DNA from: Rhynchopus euleeides
Lineage: Eukaryota > Euglenozoa > Diplonemea > Diplonemida > Diplonemidae
Assembly (NCBI GenBank): GCA_963210315.1
Contig: OY723271.1
Coordinates: 1,550,001 to 1,614,000, forward strand
Direction: 5' to 3'
Length of the DNA: 64,000 nucleotides
Within the stretch, counting starts at the first letter, position 1. Every line of letters starts with the position of its first letter. The translations under genes and the position numbers were made by a program. Shown here one piece after another: positions 12,289 to 22,885 of the stretch. The notes beneath the pieces were generated by a model that did no database searches, had not been told where the DNA came from, and saw only the letters and a list, made by a program, of their open reading frames with translations.

Positions 12289-12627
12289 CACGAAGCATCA
12301 CTGTTTTACGTCAGGTATGGCAAATGCCCACCCAAGGAAGTCGAGGAGTTTGAGCCGTTGGAAGTTACCAGAGGGACAAGCAAGAGGGATCTGCAAGCAG
12401 TGATGTCTGTTGTACCCTTGGACCACATTAAACTCAAACTGAACCCTCAGTCGTCCTTGATCGCCCGACAAGGTTCCTTTCAGCTTTCTAACAGATGGGT
12501 ACTGCAACTGTCCAACTATCTACAGACTCACATCCCAGAAGGTGCAGTCCAGGTTCCACAGAGCAAATTAAATGTTAGCATTTCTGCACAACTACCGGTA
12601 CGCAAATCGCAGCGGCGGTGGAAGTGA
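12289..12627 (+). CDS. Exon-like open frame inside the hAT transposon, unrecognised
   Basis: An open frame of about 112 codons ends in TGA at 12625-12627 and has a normal-looking amino-acid mix, including a stretch rich in Leu, Asn and Gln. A candidate acceptor ACGTCAG lies at 12308-12314. A second coding-like stretch upstream starts with ATG at 11568 and is Asp/Ser-rich. They may be exons of an accessory gene of the element or captured host exons. I do not recognise the product. Confidence 0.25.
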   Translation, partial: HEASLFYVRYGKCPPKEVEEFEPLEVTRGTSKRDLQAVMSVVPLDHIKLKLNPQSSLIARQGSFQLSNRWVLQLSNYLQTHIPEGAVQVPQSKLNVSISAQLPVRKSQRRWK

Positions 12628-13121
12628 CTGACTCGAAAACGGCGAGGTATCAGTCTTGACGCTGGAAAATTCCGTTCGGAAATACCAAACACATCCACAG
12701 AAAGTGGAAGGAATGGGCGCCAAGATGATGCGAACGATTTTTGGGGGGGGGAGGGGGTGGACTGCTCTGTATCGTGATACCCGCGAGGGCAACCAAATGC
12801 AGAACAGGGAGGCACAGGCGCACACACGAAGGCAGCACACAAGTGGCAAGTGGCAGGGGCTGGGGTCTGGGGCTGGGGCGCCGCGCGATTCGCTTCTCCT
12901 GACTTTCTGATCCGGCAAACTACAAACACAAAAGCAGTACATGCACTGCAACAACAACCTCCGAAGGGAGCCACAATACCCTCGTGACTCCAAAGCAGCT
13001 GATGGCATCGGAGGGCAATCAGCATCATACGACGTCTCACAGCTGCAGAACAAGACGTCAGACACAGACAGCAAGGAATACGATATACACACACACGGAC
13101 GCACACACTGTGCCGGACAAA

Positions 13122-15707
13122 TCACTCCTCATCGTCACTCTCAGCGTCATTCACACGGAGTGACGGGAATGTCCGCCGGAAGCCACACTCCTTGCCGTAC
13201 GCACCTCGCACATCTTGATTGATGGCCAAGAGCGAGAGCTTTGCGTGGGAGTCGCGGGACATAGCACTCCGGCACACGGGGATGGCTTGCATCATGACAG
13301 AGAGTGCGCTGTCAGGTGCTGTGCAGGAAGGGGGCAAGGTGAGGAGAAACAACACACGCTCAGCAAGAGGCTTGAGCGTCTCGTTGGTAAGCTGGCGTTT
13401 CCAGAATACCCTCTCTGAGCCGACCTCGTGCTCCGACACTGCCGAAGTGTACGCCTGGTACATGGGCGCGGTGACGTCGAAGCCGATGTGCTTGCCGAGG
13501 TCTTCGCGTGGCAGCAGGTCATCCAGCATCTCCAGGGTCTCGTACCCCTCCGGAGTCAGCTGGCGCACAGAGAGGTAGAACCCCCGGCTCGTTTCCGAGG
13601 ATTCGCGCCACCGGCTCTGCAGACCGTTGTAGAAGGTCTTGGACACGCGGGCTGCGAGTCCATCCCCCGTGCTCGCCCTCTGGAGGATGTCGATCAGCTC
13701 CTCCACCTCCGCGTAGATCGTCGCCGATCCAACCGTCCCGGGTGCCTGCGCGTTGCTGTACCGCGACAAAGCGGCTCTTACCGGCGCCGCGGCACGGACG
13801 AACTCCGTCAGCATGTCCTGAAGCGCCTCAGAACCGACGGTCTTCAGCAGCACAGCAAGCTTCTCGAACGTGGGGGGAGTGTAGGCATTGCCAATCCCGG
13901 TAGCCATGTACGAGTACAGCATGGCGACACGCTCTTCAAAGTGCTCCGCGCAGTCGAGCATGCTGACGAAGCGTGTGTCGTAGATCCGGGGTGCACGTTT
14001 GATGGCCACCGCCTCCTGCAGAGTGCTCTTCATGTCGGCGTGTGCTGCAGACATCAAGCTGCAAAGCTCCCCAAACGTCTTTGCGTTGGCAATCGCATCC
14101 TTGTGCGCCTCGGTCACCGCGGCCTTGCAGAGGCCCTTCATCTTGTCCAGAAGTTTGTCCTGTTCCCGCGTTGTCGTCGATGCCGACTGCTTCCGCAGCT
14201 TCGCCAATAGGACACCCGCCGTGTGTGTCTGGGGGTCGCTCTGCACACTTCTTTGGTGGTCCCGCCACTTGTTCTGCTTTTTCGCGTCACCAAACACGTA
14301 GTTCGTGAGGTGGAAGAAGTCGAGCAGGGGGTCCTCGGCGGCCTTCATCATCCGACGAACATCGGAAAGGGTGTTGTTCAGCAGGTGAGCCAGGCAGGAT
14401 ACGTACGGGATGTGAGCCTCTCCTGCTAGGTCGCGCGACATCTTCACGTTCGACCCACCACGATCGCTGCGCACGACCCTCACCTGTTCAATCCCCACAC
14501 CGACAGCAGCGAGAGATTCCTCCAGCGCGGTGCGCACCGTAAGACCTGTAAACGGGACATCCGAATACTGTAGCGGCAGCGCAACGGACGTTGTAGCGGT
14601 CTGTGCAATGAACAACACGACATTCTGACCCTGGATCGTCGAACCACAGTCGTGGACGATGCTCAGATCTTGTCCTGCGAGCATATCGGCAATCGTGTCG
14701 AGGTGGTTGTCGTAGACGGTCGCCCCGCTCCTCTGCCAGACCTTCTGCATGTTGACGTCTTCTGGGATGGTGAGCCCAGAGACGGCACGGAAGACCTGCG
14801 TCGCGCCACGAAACGAGAGCCCTGCCATCGTGCACACCTCCAGCAGCGTTTCCCGGACGTTGGAGTTTGCTGGTGCGGGTCGGTTGCTCGAAGGTGTGGA
14901 TCGGTCGGCTGCTGGTGTGGATCGGTCGGCTGCTGGTGTGGATGCGTCACGGTTTGGCGTTGAGGCGTCGACTGGGGTCGTTGCATTGCGACCGTGGCCC
15001 TTCGTACCCACGTGGCTCGTGAGGTCGTGCCTGTCGACGCCGGGTGCAAACGCCCACTTGCACGGAGCACACACGGGCACCTCCTGCTCGTCGCAGCATC
15101 TCGCCGTGGCCTTCGCGAACCTGTACCCGTCGGTCGTGGCCTCCGCTTTCGTCTTGACTGAAAGCCACTTGAACTCGGAGAAGCGGGTCGACAAAGACTG
15201 GGCAGGCTGCAGCTTCGGGGGGGTCAGGTCAGCTTGGCTGCTGAGGCTCTCGGCGAGGGCGGCCTTTGCCGGGCGGCGCAACTTCCCCGTCGGCGTGCGC
15301 AAGGCCACTGCGCTGGCGGCGAGCTCCTTCTTCTTCCGTCCGAGAGCAATCAGGCGGGCGATCTTCGGCATGAGGGGGGCTTTCTCATTCTCTGTGAGGA
15401 CCCCTTCAGCGACGGCCAAATCGATCAGCGGCTGCCTCTTCCGCTTCACCTCCTTCAGCACCGCCTCAATGGCGTCGTCGATGTCGTCGTCGTCGTCGTC
15501 GTCGTTGTCAGTGGTGGGGTCCGGTTCCGGGGCCGCTACCTCCGCCTTGCCTCGGCGAGGTTGCTTGCGGCTCTTGCCGCCGTCGCCATCGCTGTCGCCG
15601 TCATCCGCATCATCCCTCGCCCTCTTCCCTCCTTTCTGCCCTGGTGCTGCATCACCAACGAGCAGGAAGGAAAAAAAAATGAGGAGTAACAAAAGAGTAC
15701 GGTGCAT
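13122..15707 (-). CDS. hAT superfamily transposase
   Basis: This frame encodes the transposase of the surrounding element. Visible parts on the 861-residue frame are: an acidic/basic low-complexity N-terminus (about 26-80); a BED-like zinc finger with C213, C216, H232 and H238; tandem STPAADR heptads (about 249-275); an RNase H-like core with D353 in VHDCGS, D415 in SDRGGSN, and the hAT-specific C-x2-H (C438, H441) in SCLAHLLNN; and a C-terminal region resembling the hAT dimerisation domain (about 760-835) that lacks the usual ERxFS. The first 21 residues look like a signal peptide but are better read as a polypyrimidine tract ending in GCAG (plus-strand 15647-15649), so the true N-terminus probably comes from a 5' exon I could not place. 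There are no internal stops, so it may be active. Confidence 0.85.
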   Translation of the reverse strand: MHRTLLLLLIFFSFLLVGDAAPGQKGGKRARDDADDGDSDGDGGKSRKQPRRGKAEVAAPEPDPTTDNDDDDDDDIDDAIEAVLKEVKRKRQPLIDLAVAEGVLTENEKAPLMPKIARLIALGRKKKELAASAVALRTPTGKLRRPAKAALAESLSSQADLTPPKLQPAQSLSTRFSEFKWLSVKTKAEATTDGYRFAKATARCCDEQEVPVCAPCKWAFAPGVDRHDLTSHVGTKGHGRNATTPVDASTPNRDASTPAADRSTPAADRSTPSSNRPAPANSNVRETLLEVCTMAGLSFRGATQVFRAVSGLTIPEDVNMQKVWQRSGATVYDNHLDTIADMLAGQDLSIVHDCGSTIQGQNVVLFIAQTATTSVALPLQYSDVPFTGLTVRTALEESLAAVGVGIEQVRVVRSDRGGSNVKMSRDLAGEAHIPYVSCLAHLLNNTLSDVRRMMKAAEDPLLDFFHLTNYVFGDAKKQNKWRDHQRSVQSDPQTHTAGVLLAKLRKQSASTTTREQDKLLDKMKGLCKAAVTEAHKDAIANAKTFGELCSLMSAAHADMKSTLQEAVAIKRAPRIYDTRFVSMLDCAEHFEERVAMLYSYMATGIGNAYTPPTFEKLAVLLKTVGSEALQDMLTEFVRAAAPVRAALSRYSNAQAPGTVGSATIYAEVEELIDILQRASTGDGLAARVSKTFYNGLQSRWRESSETSRGFYLSVRQLTPEGYETLEMLDDLLPREDLGKHIGFDVTAPMYQAYTSAVSEHEVGSERVFWKRQLTNETLKPLAERVLFLLTLPPSCTAPDSALSVMMQAIPVCRSAMSRDSHAKLSLLAINQDVRGAYGKECGFRRTFPSLRVNDAESDDEE

Positions 15708-16120
15708 GTTTGCTGTTGTGGAAGGTTCTCTGCCGGGTGTGTGTATGCGGCGCAGTTACGTGGGGGGGGGGGGGGGCGGGGCGGGGTTGTGGGGTCCAAG
15801 TCACGTGCGGTATATGTGAGGTGAAATAGTCGGGTCCAGCAAAAACTAATGACATCGGGTGGATCGCAAAGGGGAAGGGGGCAACGGCAGCGTGCAATGT
15901 GCAATGTGCAAAACTCTCAAGTCATCTTACCACCCACCTACACCTGACCCCGGGGGGGTCCCGGGATGACCCCGGGATACCCCGGGGTCATCCCGGGATT
16001 TCCCGGCCGGGATCCCGGGATCCCGGCCGGGAAATCCCGGGAATCCCGGGAATCCCGGAATTTCCCGGAACCCGGCCGGGCCCGCCCGGGATTCCGCCCG
16101 GGGGGCAAACCGTGTTTTTA

Positions 16121-16429
16121 GTGCGAAAAGCTAGCTGTTCTTGCAAAAAAATCTGTATTCTCAAATCCTGCCGACAGCAGCATTCTGCCCCCCCCTCCCT
16201 AGTCGGTTATGTCTCGCCCACACACCCACCCACCTACGCCCACAGCCTCCACCCGCTCCCTTACCCCACCACCACACCACCCCAGCACCTCTCGTGAGTT
16301 GGGGCATATTTACTGCATCCATACTTGACCACCCACCATGTGCACACAACACCCCTCCCCCTACACCTACACCCTCCAGGCCACACGGTGTCTTTGGTGC
16401 CCTTGCCTGCACCACCCCCCCTCTCCACC
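16121..16429. other. 5' flank of the proline-rich gene
   Basis: A C/A-rich leader with many CACC words. A candidate trans-splice acceptor (ACCCTCCAG) ends at 16380, about 50 nt before the chosen start codon. There is no separate gene. Confidence 0.4.
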
Positions 16430-19387
16430 ATGGACCCACCTGCACGGAAGGCGCTGCCCGACACCTCGCAGCGCCGCAGCGCCACCGCATGGGAGTCGCG
16501 CCGCCGCGACCTAGACCCTGCACCCTGCAGCCCACACCCCGCCACCGCTGCGCCTCCCCTCCGCGACGGCAACCAGGCACAGGCCCCCCCTGGGGGCGAT
16601 GCCGATGCTGCGGAGGCGTCATCCCCGGTTCCGGTTGTGACCATCCGTGCGCCGAGCGGGTTTAAACGCGCCCTAGCTGGGGGGCTGCTCGCGGGGGATG
16701 CGTCTGCTGGGGAGCCACGCCCAGCGCCTGCGGAGGTTTGGGCCCACCGGAGGGACAGCGCCATCAGGCAGGCCGCGTCTTCTGCAAATCTGGGGCTTTC
16801 CCGGAGGCACCAGCTGCGCGAGATTAAATCATCGATCAACGCGACAACCGATGAGCAGCTCGCACAGTCCTACAACGAGGTGGCGGTGTCACGCAGGCCA
16901 GGCGGTCCCCGCGAGGAGACGGGCGGGCCCCAAGCCCCCCGGGGTGTCGACTTCGAGATGACACTCCCTCCGAACCGCACCATCGAGCTGGAGAGGCCGG
17001 ACCTGTCGGAGGGTGGGGACAGCACGGCCCGCGCCAGGAGCACCAGCGCGCCTGTTCAGCAGGGGAGGCAGACGAGAGTGCGCATGTTCCCCCCCCTGCG
17101 GAAAAGGGTCAGCGCAGCGGCAGGGCCTCCCAACATCACGTCGCCCACCGCAGGGGGTGGGTCATCCCCCGCCCCGTGGAATTCTGGGGCTGGGCATCGC
17201 AGCCGTGGGTATACTGATGTGCGGGAGAGGCACGAGTCGCAGGTTGCTGCGGTGCAAGTGATTGAATATCCCCGCCTCCCGCCGAAGAAGGAGCGGAAGA
17301 GGCCTCTTGTGCAGAAGAGGGAGAAGGTGGGCCCGTTCGACCGTGACGAGCCTGTGGTGGGGTGGGCGTATGACGAGGATGTGGCATCGGACCCGCTCAC
17401 TCGGGAGGACTGGGATGTGCAGGAGGAGGTCGAGGAGCTGCCGCCCCCGCCCCCCGCGCAGAAGCTGTCGCGCAGGCGGCTCCAGCAGCAGCAGGCGGCG
17501 GCGGCGGCGGCGGCTGCGGCTGCGCCGTCGCCTGTGCCGGAGGTGCTGGAGCTGCCCGAGGAGGAGAGGCTTTTGGTGCACAACCTGGTTGTGACGCTCG
17601 CCAGCCTCGTGGGTGTGCCCCAGCAGAAGCGGGCCTATGTTGACGAGCGCATAGAGCTCGCCTCGGTTCCCGACTCGATTGCATCGCTGGATGATGTGGA
17701 CTCGGAAAATGTATGGCTTGGGGGGAGTGGGGTGGGGTGGGGATTTTGTGTTGTGCTGTGTAGCATGCGGATTGGCGGATGGGCTGGTTTTGTTGTTGCA
17801 CCATGCACCGCCCCATGGCATCGCACCGTCCCCCACACAGTCGCTGCCGCCGTGGGTGTCGCGGACGCCGTCCACCTCTTCCCTGCAGAGGGGCCGCAAC
17901 TCTTCGTCGTCTCCAGAGGACGGCTCCCCAGTGTCGGCCCCAGAGGAAGACACCGAGTCGAGCAAACCCACACAGCCGCCTCCTGAGCCAGTGCTCTATA
18001 CCCTCCCTCCGAACAGCGAGCGGCCTGTTCCTGTGAAGCAACAACCTTCCAAGACACGCCCAGATGCACCACCGGTATGGCCAGGCTTTCCGGGTGGGTG
18101 CATATTTCTGGGGTTATTTTTTGCTGGATCTTGCGACCTCCTTCCCCTCACACCAACTCGATCAAACCTGAGTTGGAGTGGGTGTGAGGGGTGGCACGAA
18201 GAGTGGGCAAAGGGAGGGCCGTTCCCCCCAAGGCTGGCAGCAAATTTTTACTGCACTTTACTGCACTTTATTTTACTGCATTTTACTGCATTTTATTGTA
18301 TTTTATTTTCCGGATTTTTGGATAAAGTGCATGGTCCTTAGTGGTGCCTTGGGCTTCGCATACGTACAGCTGGGAGGACCACTATGGACAGGCCAAATGC
18401 TGGAGTCACACCCACTTTACAGAGGTGCAGCCACGTCTGCAAGTTTGCGGACAGCCGCAAACCCGCAGAAGATGGCAAAAAGTACCGCTCCTGCACGGAG
18501 GTTCTCCTGAAGGTCACAGGGACGCACCAAGGCTCCGGCAGAGAATGCAGGCCGGGATGGATGTGCCCTGCCTATGTTGGGTCGGTGGGTTCGCAGGACC
18601 TGATCGGTGCGGCCTCCGCCTGGCTTCAGTCCTGCTTTGAGTGCTTTCAGTCCGCTCTGATGTCCAGCCTCCCCGAACGGGATGGTGAAGAACCCGTACG
18701 CCAGAGCTCAGCTGTACAACGTCCGAGGAAGGTGGACTGCCCACCGCACACCGCCGTGCTGGTCCGCCCTGCTGCGCCTGCGGTGCTGGGGTGCGCCTGC
18801 TGCCTGATTGGCCCCGGCACTCGGAAGCAGCATCAAGCATGCCGAACAGCAGCAGGGCGGGCCTGGCGGGGGCACTGCCTTGGTGGCCTTGTGTTGGCCA
18901 GAGTGGGCGGATCAGGGTCCCCTGGCACGGCAGGTCAGCATCCTGCCCACCGTCACGCCGAGCCACCCCTACAACACGCTCTCCTGCACTTTATTGCACT
19001 TTACTGCATTTTACTGCACTTTACTGCATTTTATTGCACTTTATTTTATTTTATGTTTTTTATTTTTAAAATGCAGCATTTGTCCAGCCTTGGTTCCCCC
19101 CCCCCCCCCCCCAACAAACCAAGTTGTGGGGCAGCAGGGCGGGATTCTTTTTAGTTTTTGTAAGTTCGGCGCAGCCAGCTCAGGAAATTTTTCACCGTGC
19201 GGATCCTTGCGAACACTTCACACGCCCGGCAGGCTGGTGGGGTGTTCTGCGTTCGAAGAACACAAACTGTCGTTGCTACCTTCTCTCTTGAGATTCACTC
19301 GGTTGCATTAGTTTTCAGTCGTTCCCCACCGCCGCCACCACCACCACCACCCTCACACAGGTTGTGATCCGCTGGGCAAGGCGGTAA
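16430..19387 (+). CDS. Unrecognised proline/alanine-rich protein, three exons proposed
   Basis: I do not recognise this protein. The proposed exons are 16430-17710, 17841-18074 and 19361-19387, all phase 0, giving about 513 residues. The ATG at 16430 has a strong CCACCATGG context. The N-terminal half is Arg/Pro/Ser-rich and probably disordered. A basic PKKERKRPLVQKREK stretch, an acidic segment followed by a Pro run, a Gln-Ala tract and an amphipathic EERLLVHNLVVTLASLVG helix follow. Exon 2 stays in frame and is Ser/Pro-rich. Exon 3 is tiny (VVIRWARR then stop) and is proposed because it follows a CACCACC...CACACAG acceptor like those of the PFR2 introns. The 1286-bp second intron carries two TTTACTGCA arrays and two stem-loop repeats. 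Exon 3 is the least certain part. Confidence 0.6.
18098..18205 (+). repeat. Dispersed stem-loop repeat, copy a
   Basis: It contains the core GCTGGATCTTGCGA followed by a near-perfect hairpin with arms CCCCTCACACC and GGGTGTGAGGGG. Related copies are at 19157, 35550, 37550, 48200, 49505 and 57569/58548. It lies in the proposed second intron of the proline-rich gene. Confidence 0.6.
18246..18309 (+). repeat. TTTACTGCA short tandem array 1
   Basis: Degenerate 10-bp units of the type TTTTACTGCA are repeated about six times, ending in TTTTATTTTCC. A similar array lies 740 bp downstream in the same intron. Confidence 0.85.
18984..19060 (+). repeat. TTTACTGCA short tandem array 2
   Basis: About seven degenerate units of CTTTACTGCA or TTTTACTGCA, followed by a T-rich tail. 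It pairs with the array at 18246-18309, and the two may mark the ends of a decayed insertion. Confidence 0.85.
19157..19265 (+). repeat. Dispersed stem-loop repeat, copy b
   Basis: It has the family pattern GTAAGTTCGGCGCAGCC, a short spacer, GTGCGGATCCTTGCGAACAC, and a closing arm GGGGTGTTC. It is closest to copy d (37550) in the core and to copy f (49505) in the left part. Confidence 0.65.
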
Positions 19388-21358
19388 CGCTTCAGGCGAA
19401 GGGCTGGGTTCACAGGATTGGAACCACACACCCCCCCCATCACGGCGGTGCCGCCTCAATGTGGGTAGCCTGGCCCCCCACCCAGGGCGCGCACCATGCC
19501 GCATATGCTGCATAAGGCCCCCTGCAGCCCCTTTGACACCTCACACCGCGCACCCTCCCACCGCCCCTTCGGATCCGGCATCGGTGCATTTCTTATATCC
19601 TTCTTCAGGGACACCACCAGGCAGGGGTGGGCCCTTTGTAATCCCCGGCACTGGGTGCCCAGTCGGTGTGGCGGTGGCGATTTGAGTGGTTTATTTGATT
19701 GGAACAGTCTGCTGATCGGCATATTCCGCATTACACAACAAGTCTCACCGTGCGTGTGTAGGGCGGGAAATCGCACCAAGCAGAGAGTTGACAGATGATG
19801 ACGTGATTTTGTGGTGACCACGGTTTTATTTTAGCGTGTCCAGCGCGGGCCATTCTGCCCCGCAGTAGTGTGCGTTTTGTACCTGTGCCAACTGAAGAGG
19901 TCGGGGGGGGGGGGGGAGGGGAGGTGGAGGGACGAGGGTCCAACCCCCTCTGGGGAGTGCCATTCGCCTAATTGGGTGTACTGAGGCAGCATCCCGAGTC
20001 GGCTCGGTGGGGGGCGCCCTTAGTTCTCTGTCAACAAAAAAGGGGGGAGGGGAGTAGGAGGGTGAAAGGATGAGTATTATTATTTGCCAATTTATATTTG
20101 CCGTGTTGCGCGCTTTCTTCGTCTCTGCTGTCAAGATGCCACCCCCGAAGCAACTTTCCTACATCAGAAATTGGGTGGGTGGCGATCGATTGGGAGGCTT
20201 GCGTTGAGAGAGTGCCCCGAGTGAGACGCACACACAAACACACCCCTGCATACGCAGGAGCCGGGAGTGGGGGGCGGAGCGGGGAGAGCGGGGCGGGGTG
20301 TGCAGAGATTCTCCATCACTCCCACCCCTTCTACCACCCCCACGGAAGAAAATGGGAGGCATTTTTTTTTGTGGGTGCGCCCAACTTTTGTTTGGTAGTC
20401 CGGAAACAGTTCTCCCGACAGTTGCCGGACAGGGTGTGCTCCAATAAAGCGAAATGAGGACGATTTATTCATTTTTTTTGCGGCACGCTGTTTTGGAGTT
20501 CTTTCCCTCCGGTCACCGCGTCGCCTCTTTTTTGTCGTTTTGTGTCCAGGCCGCTTCGGGGCTTAGTTTCCTCCCTCGTTCTCTCTCTCTCTCTCTCTCT
20601 CCCTGTCTGGGGGTCTTCGCTGCGGTGCCAGAAAACGGTGTCTTGTTTTGAGGGTGAATTTCCTCCTATTTTGTAGGAGAAAAATTTCCCGAACAATTGC
20701 CGAGAACTTGCCGACAGCGAAAACAACCCCCCCCCCCCCCCACTTTGTGGGGCTCTTGAGCAACCTTTCTCTCTCTCTCTCTCTCTGGCATTTGTTCCTT
20801 CTCAATCCTCCCACCCCACCACCCCCTCCCCAAATCTGCCCTCTCTCAGGAGATGGTGTTCGCCCCTCGTCGGCGTTGACCTCGTGCGTGTTGCAAAAGA
20901 AACGGCAATTCCGCTATCCCCCCACCCCACACACACCCAAGTCCTCTCTGTGTGGTGTTTTTTTTCTGTTTGTTGAGATGGTTTTTTTTACTCGTTACGG
21001 AGCTGGTGGAGTTGGAGTATCGAAGGAAAAGTCGGACTTGACTGAAAGCTATCGGGTGAGGGGTTATGTTTTGCGCATATAGGCCACGGGGAGGTGTTGT
21101 GTGTTTGTGTGTGCGTAACGACACAGTGGAAGACACATCAAGCTGCCACCATAGGGTATGCTCTCTTGTGTGATCCCCTCCTCAAGATATTCACGCGTGC
21201 CTGTGGCAACGCTCTGCCCGCTCCCTCATCCTCTGCCTATGTGCTGTGTGTGTGTTGACCCACCCCGAGCCAGCTGGGTTCTCAGAGACATCGCTTAGAT
21301 ACGCGCTTCTCCGAGACGAGTTCTCCCGTGGTGTGAATGCTCCAAATAGCGGCATGGA

Positions 21359-22018
21359 CTACACAACACACAGCGTTGCCAGAGAGGAGACGCGCAGCAT
21401 CTGATCCACGAGGCGATCTATACACGCGTGCAGTATTTTTTGGCGTACTCCGTTTGTACTAACGGTCCTGATGAGGCAACCCGTTGTCAAGAAGTGATCA
21501 TACCTTTTTGTGGTGTGTCCAGCATTATGCAGATCCAGAATGGGGTGTAGTTTGCAGTTCACATGACCTTGAAGTGTTACGTTGGCGGGGAGAGGCCTCC
21601 AGGGAAGATACCGCCCGTCCAACTCGACAACAGAGCCCGCCAAACTGACACCAGGACCCCAGACTCCGTCCTGTGACCACCCACCCCCCCCGCCCCCCTC
21701 GGAAAACTCAAGAAGCGCCTGCACCAAACCATGTTCTTCGTCACGCGGGAAACAAATGATACGCTTCATACAACGAGACGTCCCAGAGGGGGTCTTCGCG
21801 ATCGGGACAGTTTTGCTTTTGGGCAGCTTTAGCCGATCCACTTTGCAGATTTTGTCACAGAGTGAAGGTGAAGACGTCCTGCCCACTGATCTAACTTCTT
21901 TTTCTGAAAATTTAAGAGGAACGAATAATATCTGTGAAACAACAACAAAAAGCCAAACAGCAGCAGCAGGAGCAGCAACACCAGCAAAGCCCAAAAGACC
22001 CCCCCCCCCCTCCCACAC
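21359..22018 (-). CDS. Unrecognised open frame, 219 codons
   Basis: An uninterrupted - strand frame. The first 35 residues are low-complexity Gly/Ala, but from about residue 45 on the composition looks protein-like, with segments such as KICKVDRLKLPKSK and VVELDGRYLPWRPLPANV and a Gly run in the middle. No domain is recognised and the context is repeat-rich, so it may be a remnant of a mobile-element gene or chance. Nothing supports a start other than the first ATG. Confidence 0.25.
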   Translation of the reverse strand: MWEGGGGLLGFAGVAAPAAAVWLFVVVSQILFVPLKFSEKEVRSVGRTSSPSLCDKICKVDRLKLPKSKTVPIAKTPSGTSRCMKRIICFPRDEEHGLVQALLEFSEGGGGGGWSQDGVWGPGVSLAGSVVELDGRYLPWRPLPANVTLQGHVNCKLHPILDLHNAGHTTKRYDHFLTTGCLIRTVSTNGVRQKILHACIDRLVDQMLRVSSLATLCVV

Positions 22019-22170
22019 CCTGCCTCCCTGGTTCTTTCCCCCACAACATCGTTTTCAAAGAAAAACAGCAGATGCTGTCACTGCCAACCTCGCTGCTTTC
22101 GTATCGGGAGGCACTTCGGGTCGGCTTGTTGTTTGAGATCCGTTTCATGTTTTACGCCCTCCCGCATCCC

Positions 22171-22391
22171 CAGACACCCCCGCGAAGAATGGCAGGCAGG
22201 CGGGAGCGGTGTGCGGTGTATATCTGGAGGAGATCTGTGCTGCTGCAGCCTCTGCAGCCCCCGCACACCTGCATCTTCTGGGTGGGGGTAAAAAGCTCCA
22301 GTGCTGTGAAATTCTGAACGAAGAAGAGGCCGAAAAAAGGGGCGCTCGTCGGGACCCGCAAGAACGCTACAACCCCACAAGTACTTCCTGA
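22171..22391 (+). CDS. Possible terminal exon, unrecognised
   Basis: After the acceptor CATCCCCAG (ending 22170) a frame runs to TGA at 22389-22391. It contains GVYLEEICAAAAS and an acidic/basic stretch NEEEAEKRGARRDPQ before the stop. It overlaps the longer low-quality frame on the other strand and no upstream exon could be assigned. Confidence 0.18.
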
Positions 22392-22885
22392 GGGTGAGTG
22401 GCGAATGTTGTCTGCAAGGATTTTGCACCGCCCCCACAGTTCCCTGCGTTGCGATTGTGGGGGAGGGGGGGGGGGTGATTGGGGTTCCAACCCAGTCGTT
22501 CCCCACCCTACCCCCCCACCCACCCCAGACCTGTTTGCGTCCTATCTGAACGAACCCCAACGGGGTGAATCGCTCTGAGGTGTATAAAACAGTGCAAAAA
22601 ATTCTCTTGGAGGGCGTTGTTGTGCCACACTGACACACCCTTGGCACCGGCACACAGAGCGCGGGAATTCCCGGGAGAAACGAAAAAAAATCCAGAACAC
22701 AAAGAAACCCCACCTGTAATCGTAAACCAGAACCAAAAAGAAATGGGCGCAGGGCGTCGTTGCCCTCGCCCCTATTGCTATTCCATGAGTGTTAAAAAAT
22801 GTCAAAAAAATTGTCCAAACTTATGTGCCGTTCGAATCGTGTAAGTTAGTGTAGTGTTGCCTGCCCTGCAGCCAGGTCACCTCGA

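Larger units (their letters stand above)
11295..16114. mobile_element. 4.8-kb hAT-type transposon, apparently complete
   Basis: The ends are inverted copies of CACGGTTTGCCCCCCGG, imperfectly extended to about 30 bp, and are flanked by TTTTTA on both sides (11289-11294 and 16115-16120), a 6-bp duplication. The outer 140-165 bp at each end are dense subterminal arrays of CCCGGCCGGG and ATCCCGGG words. The element contains the - strand hAT transposase frame 13122-15707. The + strand half (11442-13121) has two exon-like stretches (near 11568-11670 and 12289-12627) but no recognised gene. Some hAT groups make 5-6 bp rather than 8-bp duplications, so the short duplication does not exclude hAT. Confidence 0.88.
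19388..22885. other. Gene-poor spacer with microsatellites
   Basis: There is no confidently recognised gene. Short CT arrays lie at about 20578-20601 and 20768-20787, and there are poly-C/G runs. Two low-confidence coding-like stretches are listed separately (21359-22018 on - and 22171-22391 on +). The remainder has short frames with low-complexity translations. Confidence 0.45.

Noticed and set aside
15645..15707. Signal peptide at the N-terminus of the 861-codon transposase frame
   Set aside because: The hydrophobic Leu/Phe stretch is encoded by a T/C-rich tract ending in GCAG on the coding strand, i.e. a splice acceptor; a secretion signal makes no sense for a transposase.
18384..19154. 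256-codon frame in the second intron of the proline-rich gene
   Set aside because: It runs through the TTTACTGCA array and ends in homopolymer sequence, and no part resembles a known protein.
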